Source of the DNA: Xylanibacter ruminicola
GTDB lineage: Bacteria; Bacteroidota; Bacteroidia; Bacteroidales; Bacteroidaceae
Direction: 5' to 3'
DNA length: 64,000 nt
NCBI RefSeq assembly: GCF_900107775.1
Contig: NZ_FNRF01000005.1
Span: forward strand, 173,852-237,851
In this document: in pieces, positions 32,180 through 40,746 of the stretch
Position numbering within the stretch: the stretch's first letter is position 1
Layout: each line of letters starts with the position of its first letter
Made by a program: the position numbers and the translations under genes
Notes under the pieces: model-generated
What the model was told of the DNA's origin: nothing
Seen by the model: only the letters and a program-made list of their open reading frames with translations
Databases searched by the model: none

Positions 32180-32186
32180 CTTTTAT

Positions 32187-32483
32187 TTATTGTTCGTCGC
32201 TCAGAATGGCTATACACTGGTTAACCGTTTTTATCATCTTGGTGACGCGGGCTTTTGCGCCTTCAAGATCACCATCGGTAATCTGCATCATCTTAGCCAT
32301 CTTCAGTGAATTGAAATCATTCTGTGCCTGAGTAAGCTTGGCCTGCAGGTCGGCTATGTCCTGTTTACCCTTTTCGATTTGTGCCAGAAGATCCTCGTTC
32401 TCCTTCTTCAACTGCTTGAAGTGGAGAATCATCTGTCTTACACGCGTCTCGAACGCCAATATTGTTTGCTCGTTTGCACTCAT
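32187..32483 (-). CDS. Small coiled-coil protein upstream of zapA
   Basis: A 98-residue, almost entirely helical protein with heptad-like spacing (FETRVRQMILHFKQLKKENE, AQIEKGKQDIADLQAKLTQ). It has no recognised catalytic motif. Its place immediately before zapA, under the same promoter, suggests a ZapB-like or other divisome role, which is inference. The C-terminal ~30 residues (VTKMIKTVNQCIAILSDEQ) are a second conserved-looking helix. Confidence 0.75.
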   Translation of the reverse strand: MSANEQTILAFETRVRQMILHFKQLKKENEDLLAQIEKGKQDIADLQAKLTQAQNDFNSLKMAKMMQITDGDLEGAKARVTKMIKTVNQCIAILSDEQ

Positions 32484-32502
32484 GATATAACTATTTGGTG
32501 TA

Positions 32503-32510
32503 CAAAGTTA
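32503..32510 (-). promoter_or_regulatory. Promoter box TAACTTTG for the zapA-rny operon
   Basis: The minus-strand TAACTTTG lies 19 bases before ATG 32483. Confidence 0.7.
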
Positions 32511-32568
32511 TATAATTTATCTTTTAAAGTATAGCGTATTAGCTATCTTTTAAGATATTTTAAGCTTT

Positions 32569-33189
32569 TTACTTCTCGTCCTGTGCGGGCTTAGGTTCTT
32601 TCTTAGCCAGCATCACCACCTTGAACACAAAGTCGGTAACCCACTTCTGTGAGAAACCTAAGCGACGATTGTACTCGCGAACGGCTACCACGCTCTTCAG
32701 TACGGCGGGGTCGGTAAAGTCGTTCTTGTTAAAGATGTCGTTCACGGTCTTCTCGGTCATGGTGTAGAGTGCCTTCTTCATGAATCCGGGCAGGCGGAGC
32801 TTAAACTTCATCAGGTTGCCGGTAAGCATCATGATGTCCTGAGTAAAGCCCTGGAACTGCAGCAGATAGGTCTGTGCATCCTGAATCTTCTTGCAACGCT
32901 TGCGCAGGCTTGAGTCGATCTCCTTAAAGAAATCGTCGTCCATGCCATACATCTCCTTGAGCATCTTTTTACAGCGGCTACGTTCGCCAACACCTAACTT
33001 ATTGTTAACAGTGGGAACCTTGAGTGTGGTTTTAAACACGCGTAGGTCGGGCAGGGCAGCGAGGTTGGTAATTCCCAAGTCGGCTGCCATGGCTGCCTGG
33101 AAATATACGCGAATCAGCGTCATGAAATCCTCCATGCCGCCAACCTTCTGTTCGCTGTTATTGCCAAATAATTTATTCCAAAATCCCAT
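32569..33189 (-). CDS. Conserved-looking hypothetical protein
   Basis: I do not recognise this 206-residue protein. It is basic and mostly helical, with no signal peptide or membrane span. It opens MGFWNKLFGNNSEQK and has a MYGMDDDFFKEIDSSLRKRC segment, a long amphipathic helix (MMLTGNLMKFKLRLPGFMKK) and a charged C-terminus. It has its own promoter (33220-33227) and typical codon use, so it is a real gene. The nearest repeat element begins 11 bases beyond that promoter. Confidence 0.75.
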   Translation of the reverse strand: MGFWNKLFGNNSEQKVGGMEDFMTLIRVYFQAAMAADLGITNLAALPDLRVFKTTLKVPTVNNKLGVGERSRCKKMLKEMYGMDDDFFKEIDSSLRKRCKKIQDAQTYLLQFQGFTQDIMMLTGNLMKFKLRLPGFMKKALYTMTEKTVNDIFNKNDFTDPAVLKSVVAVREYNRRLGFSQKWVTDFVFKVVMLAKKEPKPAQDEK

Positions 33190-33219
33190 AAAAATCTATT
33201 TATAATTACAAATCGACTG

Positions 33220-33227
33220 CAAAATTA
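33220..33227 (-). promoter_or_regulatory. Promoter box TAATTTTG for the 206-residue protein
   Basis: The minus-strand TAATTTTG lies 30 bases before ATG 33189. Confidence 0.68.
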
Positions 33228-33237
33228 ATAAAAATTA

Positions 33238-33314
33238 GGCACGGATTACGCGGATTAACACAGATTAATAATAATTTTATATAAAAAATCCGTGTAATCC
33301 GCGTAATCCGTGCC
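33238..33314. repeat. CACGGATTA inverted-repeat element, copy 1
   Basis: The left arm starts GGCACGGATTACGCGGATTA and the right arm ends ATCCGCGTAATCCGTGCC, with a ~20-base AT-rich loop. Each arm is built of three CGGATT units spaced 9-10 bases apart. It lies between divergent promoters and ends 8 bases before the rfbA promoter box. Three related elements occur at 40621, 43786 and 48012. Confidence 0.88.
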
Positions 33315-33322
33315 AAAAACTG

Positions 33323-33330
33323 TATCTTTG
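33323..33330 (+). promoter_or_regulatory. Promoter box TATCTTTG for rfbA
   Basis: TATCTTTG followed by CACC lies 23 bases before ATG 33354. The repeat element ends where the -33 region would begin, so it may influence the promoter. Confidence 0.72.
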
Positions 33331-33353
33331 CACCAAATTTTAAATATCAACGT

Positions 33354-34226
33354 ATGAAAGGAATTGTTTTGGCTGGTGGTTCAGGTACACGCCTTTACCC
33401 CATTACTAAGGGCATCAGTAAGCAGCTGATACCTATTTTCGACAAACCGATGATTTATTACCCCATCTCGGCACTGATGCTGGCTGGTATCCGCGAGATT
33501 CTGATAATCTCGACACCACACGACCTGCCTGGTTTTAAGCGCTTGTTGGGCGACGGATCGGATTACGGTGTGCGTTTTGAGTATGCCGAGCAGCCATCAC
33601 CCGATGGACTGGCACAGGCATTTATCATAGGTGAGAAGTTTATTGGCGACGACTGCGCCTGCCTGGTACTGGGCGATAACATCTTCTACGGTTCGGGCTT
33701 TACAGGCTTGCTGAAGGAGAGTGTTGAGAATGCCGAGAAGCGTGGACAGGCTACTGTGTTCGGCTATTATGTGAACGACCCCGAGCGCTATGGTGTGGCT
33801 GAGTTTGATGGTGAGGGTAACTGCTTGAGTATCGAAGAGAAGCCTGAGCACCCAAAGTCGAACTATGCCGTGGTGGGCCTTTATTTCTACCCCAACAGCG
33901 TGGTAGAGATTGCCAAGCACATCAAACCATCGGCACGTGGCGAGCTGGAGATTACCACCGTTAACCAGGAGTATCTGGCACAGAAGAAACTGAAGGTGCA
34001 GACCTTGCAGCGTGGCTTTGCTTGGTTGGATACCGGTACTCACGACTCGCTCTCTGAGGCTTCGACCTTTATCGAGGTCATCGAGAAGCGCCAGGGGCTG
34101 AAGGTGGCCTGCTTAGAGGAGATAGCCTTTAAGCGTGGCTGGATAAGCAAGGAGAAGCTTGAGGAGGTGGCCAAACCGATGGCCAAGAACGATTACGGCA
34201 AATATCTATTAAGCTTAATAAAATAA
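33354..34226 (+). CDS. rfbA: Glucose-1-phosphate thymidylyltransferase
   Basis: A 290-residue RmlA/Rfb[21 protein letters not shown] is the nucleotide-binding start, followed by [44 protein letters not shown] and [10 protein letters not shown]. It makes dTDP-glucose, the first step to dTDP-L-rhamnose. The last-step gene rfbD is 8.7 kb away on the other strand, and rfbB/rfbC are not in the window. A terminator follows within 8 bases of the stop. Confidence 0.96.
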   Translation: MKGIVLAGGSGTRLYPITKGISKQLIPIFDKPMIYYPISALMLAGIREILIISTPHDLPGFKRLLGDGSDYGVRFEYAEQPSPDGLAQAFIIGEKFIGDDCACLVLGDNIFYGSGFTGLLKESVENAEKRGQATVFGYYVNDPERYGVAEFDGEGNCLSIEEKPEHPKSNYAVVGLYFYPNSVVEIAKHIKPSARGELEITTVNQEYLAQKKLKVQTLQRGFAWLDTGTHDSLSEASTFIEVIEKRQGLKVACLEEIAFKRGWISKEKLEEVAKPMAKNDYGKYLLSLIK

Positions 34227-34233
34227 AATAAGA

Positions 34234-34266
34234 AATCCCGCATTTTTAAGTGCGGGATTCTTTATT
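34234..34266. terminator. Terminator between rfbA and the fused kinase gene
   Basis: AATCCCGCA (34234-34242) pairs with TGCGGGATT (34251-34259), followed by CTTTATT; on the other strand A-rich sequence also gives Ts. It lies between converging genes and can serve both. Confidence 0.82.
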
Positions 34267-34267
34267 G

Positions 34268-36202
34268 TTATGGTTGTGGAAATTCAAGTGTCGCTTTGGC
34301 GAGCGATGACGGATTACCCATGTCGTACATACGTCCGCGCAACCTTACACCTACCATGCCACTGCGCTTGCGAACAGCCTCGAGGGCTGCAGTGAGCTCA
34401 ATCTCGGTTACATGGTCGCCCTCAATCTCCTTCTGCATGATGTCCTCGTGTAACTGCGAGAATACCTCGGGGGTAAGGATATACTGTCCGAATACGCTGT
34501 AGTACTCCTTGTCGCCTTTCTTGTTGCGTACGCCTAAGAACTCCTCGGCATAGCTGGCCTTGGGTTTCTCGCACATGGCGTTCACATTCAGGATGGTGTG
34601 GTCGTTATCCTCCCAAACACCATGCAGAATGCCATAGCGGCTCACTTCGGCCAGGGGGATAGGATGGATACTTACCATCAATCGGTTGTAGCGCTCGTAA
34701 TCCTCGATCATCTGTAAGGCACAAGGCTTATTTGAATCGCTGCGATACAGTGTATCACCCAGCAACAGCAATACGGGCTCGTTACCTGCAAACTGCGCTG
34801 CCTGGTAAACAGCATGACCAAAGCCACGCTTTTCGCGCTGATATACGTAGTGCAGCTTCTTACCAATATCTAATATATGATTCTCGTACTCCTGGGCTTC
34901 GGGGTTCAGCTTGCGCAGATGCTCATCGGGCAGGGGATGCTCGAAGAATTCGGCATACTGCTGGCGCTCCTCCTCGGAACCTAACACCAGACAGATTTCC
35001 TCGATACCACTCTGGATAAGCTCCTCGAGCAGGATGAGTATCACTGGGCGCACCATGCCGTCGGGACATGGGATGGGGAAGAAATCCTTCTTGATGACGC
35101 GTGTGGCGGGGTAAAGACGCGTACCGAAACCTGCCACGGGCACGATAGCACGGCGCACGGTGTGCACGGGTTTCAGGGTGAGCGTGTAGGCCTTCATGCC
35201 ATGCGCATTGAGGTAATCGGCCACCTTTTGCTGCGATTCGGCATCGCGGGCCAGGAACTGTACCGAACCATCGCCATGCGAACCTACACCTTTACCACCC
35301 CATACCAGTGGCTGTATGTTGGGATCCTGCAGGGTGGCATGCAGCTTGGGTGAGTGCAGGGCATCCGACATAGGCGCTATCTTCTCGTCGAACATCGCTT
35401 CGGCCTCGGTCATCAGTTTTCCTAGGCTCTCGGCATCGCCGGCAGCCATGTATTTGATGGCACGATCAACGATATCCAGGTTAAGCTGTCCCAGGGCTTC
35501 GTGCTCGGCACGTTCGGCATCGCTATTGGGGAAGGGGTAGGCCTTGTTCAGATCCGACAGAATCTTGATGGTATCCTTCTCGGCGCACAAATCGGCGAAC
35601 ACCCAGTGCAAGGGCTTCTTTACGTTCAGCGAGCGCACCTCGATCTCGTCGCCATCAAAGGTCATCAGGTTAGGCTTTACACCAAATGCGCAGGCCTGGT
35701 CTAAGCGGCCGCAACGACTACTGGTGCGCAACTCGCCTAAGTAGGCAATGTTCATCTCGCCGAGCGTGTTGAGATTCAGATTATATAACTGATTAAAAGC
35801 GCGTGCCACCAGCACACAGATGGCTGCCGACGACGACAAGCCACTCTTCATAGGCAGCGTCATATCGGTGATGCGAATGCGCACACCGCCTACCTTATAC
35901 CACTCGAGCATGTACGATGCCACACCCGCACAGTAGCAAAAGAACGATCCACTTTTTGCAATACGCTTTAGTTCAGTCTCGTCCATGCGACAGCTGAAAT
36001 CCTGCCACACATTCTTAATCTCATCGGCTGTGCTGTAAAGCTCAAAAATACTCGACTTCTCTACTTCGGCGTAGATTCCCTGTTCGATACCCGTCACGAT
36101 AGCTGCTCCAGGTTTAATGTCGGCATTCATTGTTCGGTAGTGTCCCGCCCAGTCGGTATGTTCACCAAACAGACACAGGCGTCCTGGTACGAATAGTTTC
36201 AT
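34268..36202 (-). CDS. Fused GHMP sugar kinase and GalU-like nucleotidyltransferase
   Basis: A 644-residue two-domain protein. Residues 1-~345 are a GHMP (galactokinase-like) kinase: PGRLCLFGEHTDWAG at the start, LPMKSGLSSSAAICVL as the ATP loop, and GGKGVGSHGDGSVQFL as motif 3. Residues ~352-644 are a sugar-1-phosphate nucleotidyltransferase with VAGFGTRLYPATRVIKKDFF (GalU-like), LLGDTLY and MCEKPKASY. One chain could phosphorylate a free sugar at C1 and then make the NDP-sugar. This order is opposite to that of the Bacteroides fucose enzyme Fkp. Substrate is unknown; galactose, a uronic acid or another hexose are candidates. Confidence 0.88.
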   Translation of the reverse strand: MKLFVPGRLCLFGEHTDWAGHYRTMNADIKPGAAIVTGIEQGIYAEVEKSSIFELYSTADEIKNVWQDFSCRMDETELKRIAKSGSFFCYCAGVASYMLEWYKVGGVRIRITDMTLPMKSGLSSSAAICVLVARAFNQLYNLNLNTLGEMNIAYLGELRTSSRCGRLDQACAFGVKPNLMTFDGDEIEVRSLNVKKPLHWVFADLCAEKDTIKILSDLNKAYPFPNSDAERAEHEALGQLNLDIVDRAIKYMAAGDAESLGKLMTEAEAMFDEKIAPMSDALHSPKLHATLQDPNIQPLVWGGKGVGSHGDGSVQFLARDAESQQKVADYLNAHGMKAYTLTLKPVHTVRRAIVPVAGFGTRLYPATRVIKKDFFPIPCPDGMVRPVILILLEELIQSGIEEICLVLGSEEERQQYAEFFEHPLPDEHLRKLNPEAQEYENHILDIGKKLHYVYQREKRGFGHAVYQAAQFAGNEPVLLLLGDTLYRSDSNKPCALQMIEDYERYNRLMVSIHPIPLAEVSRYGILHGVWEDNDHTILNVNAMCEKPKASYAEEFLGVRNKKGDKEYYSVFGQYILTPEVFSQLHEDIMQKEIEGDHVTEIELTAALEAVRKRSGMVGVRLRGRMYDMGNPSSLAKATLEFPQP

Positions 36203-36234
36203 ATTTTTTCCTTTTTTAGGTTACTTAGATACTG

Positions 36235-36242
36235 CAAAAGTA
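36235..36242 (-). promoter_or_regulatory. Promoter box TACTTTTG for the fused kinase gene
   Basis: The minus-strand TACTTTTG lies 32 bases before ATG 36202. Confidence 0.66.
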
Positions 36243-36305
36243 GTAAAAAAATGTCACAATGTTAAGATTTTGAGCATTTTTTTTGGTGATTTGGATAAAA
36301 ATATC

Positions 36306-36313
36306 TATTTTTG
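36306..36313 (+). promoter_or_regulatory. Promoter box TATTTTTG for the ECF sigma gene
   Basis: TATTTTTG followed by CCGC lies 74 bases before ATG 36388, giving an AT-rich leader without an obvious structure. Confidence 0.62.
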
Positions 36314-36387
36314 CCGCAGATTATTAACAATTTAAATGATTATTGCCTATCGAAACAAACTCTACTCAATTTTAAATTTTTGAGCAT

Positions 36388-36984
36388 ATGAGTACATTTA
36401 CAAGTATGACTGACCAGGAATTGGTTCAGGCTTACCTAGATGGTAATAACCATGCATTCGACGAGTTACTCTCACGTACCCAGGACATCATCTTCAGCTA
36501 CATTATGAGTGCAGTGAAGGATGAGGAGTTGGCTAATGAATTGTTTCAGGAAACGTTCCTGAAGATTATCAGCAAGATACAGAACCACCAGTATACCGAA
36601 ACGGGAAAACTGCAGTGGTGGATGATTCGCGTGACACATAATGTGGTGATTGATTACTATCGCGACCAGAAGAAGAATTTTGTGGTAGATGCGCCTAAGG
36701 AGAACGATCTGAGTGCCGTGAAAAGTAGCGAGCTGGTAGATATCAATCGCGAGACCGAGCTTACCAACCAGCGCACGCTGAAGCAGTTGGTGCTGCTGAT
36801 GAATGCCCTGCCTGCACGACAGCGCGAGGTGGTGTATATGCGATATTTCCAGGATATGTCGTTCAAGGAGATAGCCGAGGAGTTGGGATGCAGCATCAAT
36901 ACATCGTTAGGACGTATGCGTTACGCCCTGATCAACATGCGCAAATACTCGCGCGAATATAATCTGAATCTCAGCTTAGAGTGA
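36388..36984 (+). CDS. ECF-type RNA polymerase sigma factor
   Basis: A 198-residue sigma-70 family protein with only regions 2 and 4. Region 2 is about residues 20-90 (DELLSRTQDIIFSYIMSAV, then ELFQETFLKI and the WWMIRVTHNVVIDYYR DNA-melting helix). Region 4 is about 130-185 (LPARQREVVYMRYFQDMSFK and ELGCSINTSLGRM). No anti-sigma or SusC/D genes are adjacent, unlike many Bacteroidota ECF factors, so the regulon cannot be guessed. The 3' end overlaps rpe by 9 bases. Confidence 0.9.
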   Translation: MSTFTSMTDQELVQAYLDGNNHAFDELLSRTQDIIFSYIMSAVKDEELANELFQETFLKIISKIQNHQYTETGKLQWWMIRVTHNVVIDYYRDQKKNFVVDAPKENDLSAVKSSELVDINRETELTNQRTLKQLVLLMNALPARQREVVYMRYFQDMSFKEIAEELGCSINTSLGRMRYALINMRKYSREYNLNLSLE

Positions 36985-37623
36985 GCGGAGCGACTTGATG
37001 ATGCCCTCGGGATCGGCTGCGCCAAACACGTAGCTGCCACTTACCAGCACATCAACACCTGCTGCTACCAAGCGTGGGGCTGTCTCACCCTGCACACCTC
37101 CATCAACCTCAATCAGTGCGTGGCTGCCTTTCTCAGTGATCAGCTGGCGCAGGCGCTTTACTTTATCGATGGTGTTCTCGATAAATTTCTGTCCGCCAAA
37201 GCCGGGGTTTACGCTCATCAGCAGTACCATATCCACATCGTTAATGATATCCTCTAACACGCTAACGGGCGTGGCTGGATTCAGTGTTACACCGGCTTTC
37301 ATGCCAGCCTGGTGAATCTCCTGAATGGTGCGATGCAGATGCACACAAGCCTCGTAGTGCACATTCATCATCATAGCACCCAACTTGGCTGTCTGTGCAA
37401 TGTAACGCTCAGGGTGCTCTATCATATAGTGTACATCGAGTGGCTTCTTGCAAGCTTTTGCTACTGCCTCGAGTACGGGGAAACCAAACGAGATGTTGGG
37501 AACGAACGATCCGTCCATCACATCCAGATGAAGCCAGTCGGCCTCACTGCGATTAATCATATCGATGTCGCGGTCGAGATGCAGAAAATCTGCGGCAAGT
37601 AATGATGGTGATACTAATGCCAT
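36976..37623 (-). CDS. rpe: Ribulose-phosphate 3-epimerase
   Basis: A 215-residue TIM-barrel epimerase: VSPSLLAADFLHL at the start, HLDVMDGSFVPNISFG (metal His/Asp), VHYMIEHPERY, MSVNPGFGGQKFI and IEVDGGVQGETAP. It interconverts ribulose-5-phosphate and xylulose-5-phosphate. It is the last gene of a minus-strand run with fmt and a 44-residue small protein, whose gene ends 11 bases upstream. Confidence 0.96.
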   Translation of the reverse strand: MALVSPSLLAADFLHLDRDIDMINRSEADWLHLDVMDGSFVPNISFGFPVLEAVAKACKKPLDVHYMIEHPERYIAQTAKLGAMMMNVHYEACVHLHRTIQEIHQAGMKAGVTLNPATPVSVLEDIINDVDMVLLMSVNPGFGGQKFIENTIDKVKRLRQLITEKGSHALIEVDGGVQGETAPRLVAAGVDVLVSGSYVFGAADPEGIIKSLRSL

Positions 37624-37634
37624 AATTTTTTAAG

Positions 37635-37769
37635 TTAGTTCAGGTTCGACGTTTTGTTGCAGTTACTACGATAGGTGTATGCAACAAGACGAATGAGGTC
37701 GAGCGTTTGCTTGCGCGGCTTGTACGTCTTCTCGCTGAACATGTTGTCGTCTGGAGTAAAAATCTTCAT
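37635..37769 (-). CDS. 44-residue basic small protein between fmt and rpe
   Basis: ATG at 37769 opens 45 codons ending in TAA at 37637-37635. The peptide begins MKIFTPDDNMFSEKTYKPRK and continues QTLDLIRLVAYTYRSNCNKT to a stop after SNLN. It has no signal or membrane span and is basic, with one amphipathic helix (TLDLIRLVAYTY). Its own TATATTTG promoter lies 40 bases upstream, and rpe starts 11 bases after its stop. The match of promoter, start and operon position makes it a likely real gene. I do not recognise a family with known function. Confidence 0.72.
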   Translation of the reverse strand: MKIFTPDDNMFSEKTYKPRKQTLDLIRLVAYTYRSNCNKTSNLN

Positions 37770-37809
37770 AGGCAATCTGTTTTTATTGTTCTACCTATTT
37801 ATAGTAACG

Positions 37810-37817
37810 CAAATATA
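37810..37817 (-). promoter_or_regulatory. Promoter box TATATTTG for the small protein and rpe
   Basis: The minus-strand TATATTTG followed by CGTTA lies 40 bases before ATG 37769, immediately after the fmt stop. Confidence 0.68.
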
Positions 37818-37819
37818 CC

Positions 37820-38794
37820 TTATTTTATTATATAATTATCGAAATTTTTAATGCCATTCAGGAAATCTTTGCCATTCATGCGCTTTTTTCCTGCCAACTG
37901 CAGCTCCTCGATCATCAGCAACTCGTCGGCTGCCTTGATGCAGGGCTTGCGGTCGATAATGGCGGTGTGGCCAAGCTCGCCAGTGGTATTTCCAGTTTTG
38001 CTGGTCTTGAAAATCTTCAGCACTGTTTCCTTACCATCGGGCGATACCAATGTTGTCCAGGCACCGGGATAGGGCGAAAGACCACGGATAAAGTCGTAAA
38101 CCTGCTTAGCTGGCTGGTTCCAGTTAATCTCGCAGGTTTCCTTGAATATCTTTGGTGCTGCGTGCAGCTCTCTACCTACGGGTATCATCTGCTCCTGAGG
38201 AATGCTCTCGGGGTGTCCATCGGCAACGATAATCTTTTCTAATGTCTCCAGACAGATCTCGGCACCCAGATGCATCAATCCGTCGTACACGTACTCTACA
38301 TCGGCTGTGTCGGGGATAGCGAAAGGCTTCTGCATGATGATACGACCAGTGTCGATATCGTGGTCGAGGAAGAAGGTGGTTACGCCTGTTTGTGTTTCGC
38401 CGTGGATAACGGCCCAGTTGATGGGGGCTGCACCGCGATACTGTGGCAGCAAAGCGGCATGTACGTTAAAGGTGCCGTATGCGGGCATATCCCATACTAC
38501 CTCGGGCAGCATGCGGAATGCTACTACCACCTGCAGGTTGGCCTGATAGCTGCGCAACTGCTCTACAAACTCGGGATCCTTCATTTTTACGGGTTGCAGT
38601 ACGGGCAGGTTGTGCTCGAGGGCATACTTCTTAACCTCCGATGGCTGCATCTCTGTCTGATGGCGACCAACGGGTTTGTCGGGCTGTGTTACTACAGCCA
38701 CTACGTTATAATCGTTCTCAACCAAAGCCTGCAGTGTTGGCACCGCAAACTCAGGTGTTCCCATAAATACAATTCGTAAATCTTCCTTCTTCAT
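37820..38794 (-). CDS. fmt: Methionyl-tRNA formyltransferase
   Basis: A 324-residue Fmt. It opens with the Rossmann-like IVFMGTPEFAVPTLQAL, then NVHAALLPQYRGAAPINWAV (formyl-folate binding and catalytic region) and GVTTFFLDHDIDTG. The C-terminal OB-like domain begins near residue 210 (VYDFIRGLSPYPGAW). It formylates initiator Met-tRNA. The gene begins 12 bases after the ClC gene stop. No def gene is present in the window. Confidence 0.96.
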   Translation of the reverse strand: MKKEDLRIVFMGTPEFAVPTLQALVENDYNVVAVVTQPDKPVGRHQTEMQPSEVKKYALEHNLPVLQPVKMKDPEFVEQLRSYQANLQVVVAFRMLPEVVWDMPAYGTFNVHAALLPQYRGAAPINWAVIHGETQTGVTTFFLDHDIDTGRIIMQKPFAIPDTADVEYVYDGLMHLGAEICLETLEKIIVADGHPESIPQEQMIPVGRELHAAPKIFKETCEINWNQPAKQVYDFIRGLSPYPGAWTTLVSPDGKETVLKIFKTSKTGNTTGELGHTAIIDRKPCIKAADELLMIEELQLAGKKRMNGKDFLNGIKNFDNYIIK

Positions 38795-38806
38795 CTGCTA
38801 TGTTTT

Positions 38807-40612
38807 TTAGTCTTCACTCATATCGGCCACCATCTTGCGATACATTGTGTATATGCGCTGGCGCGAGATGTAGCCCTTCAGGCGGTTCTCGGCATCGAGC
38901 ACAGGTAGCCAGTTAGCGCCAGTGCGGTCGAAGGTGCGCATTACCTGTCGCATGGGCATACCGTCGGTAAGCAGTGCCTTGGGATCGGTCATCAACTGCG
39001 ACGCCTTGAAGTGGTGATAGAGTTCTATTCTGAATACTACGTTTCTGATTTTCATAATGTCGATCTCGCCCAGCAATTTGCCGCCTGCATCGAGCACGGG
39101 CAGTACTGTGGAGTGGCTGCGACTGATTTTGTGTACAATCTCGTTCAGCTCCATATCGGGTTCGACACCCAGGTAGTCGCGCTCAATTACCGAGTCGAGA
39201 TTCATCAGCGTCAGCACAGCGTGGTCGGTATGGTGGGTGAGCAGTTTTCCCTGCTTGGCCAGGCGCGAGCCATAGATGCTGTGAGGCTCGAAAATGCTGA
39301 TGGTCATATAGGCCACCACGCTCACAATCATCAGCGGCATAAACATCGAGTAGCCGCCAGTCAGCTCGGCTATCAGGAAGATACCCGTAAGCGGCGCGTG
39401 CATCACACCCGACATCACACCTGCCATACCCAGCAGCGCAAAGTTCTTCTCGGGCACATACACACCGATGGAGTTGATGTTCCATAGTCGCGAAAAGAGG
39501 AAGCCGGTAAAGCATCCGATAAACAGCGATGGTGCGAATGTTCCACCGCAGCCGCCTCCACCATTGGTGGCCGATGTGGCTACTACCTTGGTAAACAGTA
39601 CCAGGGCGATATATACCAGCAACAGCGAACCCTGACCCGAGAACATCGAGTTGTTAAGTATGCGGTTCCAGTCGTCGGCATTCTGTCCGTTCAACAGTAG
39701 GTTAATGCTGCTGTAACCCTCGCCGTACAGCGCGGGGAACAGGAAGATAAGCAAACTAAGCGTGGTGCCGCCGATGGCCAGCTTTACGTAGGGCTTATCC
39801 TTGAATTTCGAGAATACATCCTCGCAGGCTCCCATCATGCGGATAAAGTACAGCGAAACCAGTCCGCAGGCAATACCTAAGCCTATGCAGGCCGGTATGC
39901 GCTCCACGCTCCACTCGCTATCCAGATGGAAGGTAAAGAGCGATGAGTCGCCACTAAAAATATAGGTAAACACGGTGGCTGTTACGCATGATACCAGGAT
40001 AGGTAGCAGGGCCGACATGGTCATATCAATCATCAGCACCTCGAGCGTAAACACCAGTCCGGCTATCGGGGCCTTAAAGATACCGGCGATAGCACCTGCA
40101 GCACCGCAGCCAACCAGTGTCATCAGCATCTTTCGGTCGAGATGGAACAGCTGTCCAAGGTTTGAACCGATGGCCGAACCTGTGAGCACGATAGGTGCCT
40201 CGGCTCCTACCGATCCTCCAAATCCGATGGTGATGGCCGAAGCAATCACACTCGACCAGCAGTTGTGCGATTTCAGTCGCGAGCGGTTGGATGAGATGGC
40301 ATAGAGAATGCGCGTGATACCGTGCGAGATGTTATCTTTTACGATATAGCGCACAAACAGCGACGTGAGATAGATACCCACAACGGGGTAAACCAGATAG
40401 AGCCAGTTGGCACGACTCTGGTTGAACGAGCTGGTGAGCAGCGTTACAATCTGGTTGATAATCCAGTGCAGCACAAAGGCAGCCACGGCAGCGAAAAAGC
40501 CCACAAGCAGGGCGAGGATAATCATAAACATCCTCTCGCTCACGTGCTCCACGCGCCAGTCGTGCAAGCGCTTCAGCCACTCCGGTCTTCTATCTACAAC
40601 TGTTGTCTCCAT
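38807..40612 (-). CDS. ClC-family chloride channel/transporter with CBS domains
   Basis: A 601-residue protein with a ClC core of about ten or more membrane helices and a C-terminal pair of CBS domains (about 460-595). The selectivity motifs are GGSVGAEAPIVLTGS, with the gating Glu kept (equivalent to GREGP), and GGGGCGGTFAPSLFIG. A retained gating Glu is consistent with a proton-coupled exchanger or a gated channel. The CBS pair probably senses adenine nucleotides. ATG 40612 is chosen because an upstream in-frame GTG at 40627 lies inside a repeat element. Confidence 0.92.
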   Translation of the reverse strand: METTVVDRRPEWLKRLHDWRVEHVSERMFMIILALLVGFFAAVAAFVLHWIINQIVTLLTSSFNQSRANWLYLVYPVVGIYLTSLFVRYIVKDNISHGITRILYAISSNRSRLKSHNCWSSVIASAITIGFGGSVGAEAPIVLTGSAIGSNLGQLFHLDRKMLMTLVGCGAAGAIAGIFKAPIAGLVFTLEVLMIDMTMSALLPILVSCVTATVFTYIFSGDSSLFTFHLDSEWSVERIPACIGLGIACGLVSLYFIRMMGACEDVFSKFKDKPYVKLAIGGTTLSLLIFLFPALYGEGYSSINLLLNGQNADDWNRILNNSMFSGQGSLLLVYIALVLFTKVVATSATNGGGGCGGTFAPSLFIGCFTGFLFSRLWNINSIGVYVPEKNFALLGMAGVMSGVMHAPLTGIFLIAELTGGYSMFMPLMIVSVVAYMTISIFEPHSIYGSRLAKQGKLLTHHTDHAVLTLMNLDSVIERDYLGVEPDMELNEIVHKISRSHSTVLPVLDAGGKLLGEIDIMKIRNVVFRIELYHHFKASQLMTDPKALLTDGMPMRQVMRTFDRTGANWLPVLDAENRLKGYISRQRIYTMYRKMVADMSED

Positions 40613-40620
40613 ATTTTTTT

Positions 40621-40742
40621 TAGGCACGGATTACACGGATTAACACGGATTTTTTTATTATCCGTTTTCCGTTTTGTCCGTTGCCAGTTTCATTCATTTG
40701 TTAAATATATTAATCCGTGTAAATCCGTGTAATCCGTGCCTA
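40621..40742. repeat. CACGGATTA inverted-repeat element, copy 2
   Basis: It begins TAGGCACGGATTACACGGAT and ends with the inverse ATCCGTGTAATCCGTGCCTA. The arms are ~31 bases with one two-base difference, around a ~60-base core containing TCCGTTTTCCGTTTTGTCCG. It fills the gap between the ClC and tsaC-like genes. Its core resembles that of copy 3. Confidence 0.9.
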
Positions 40743-40746
40743 ATTA

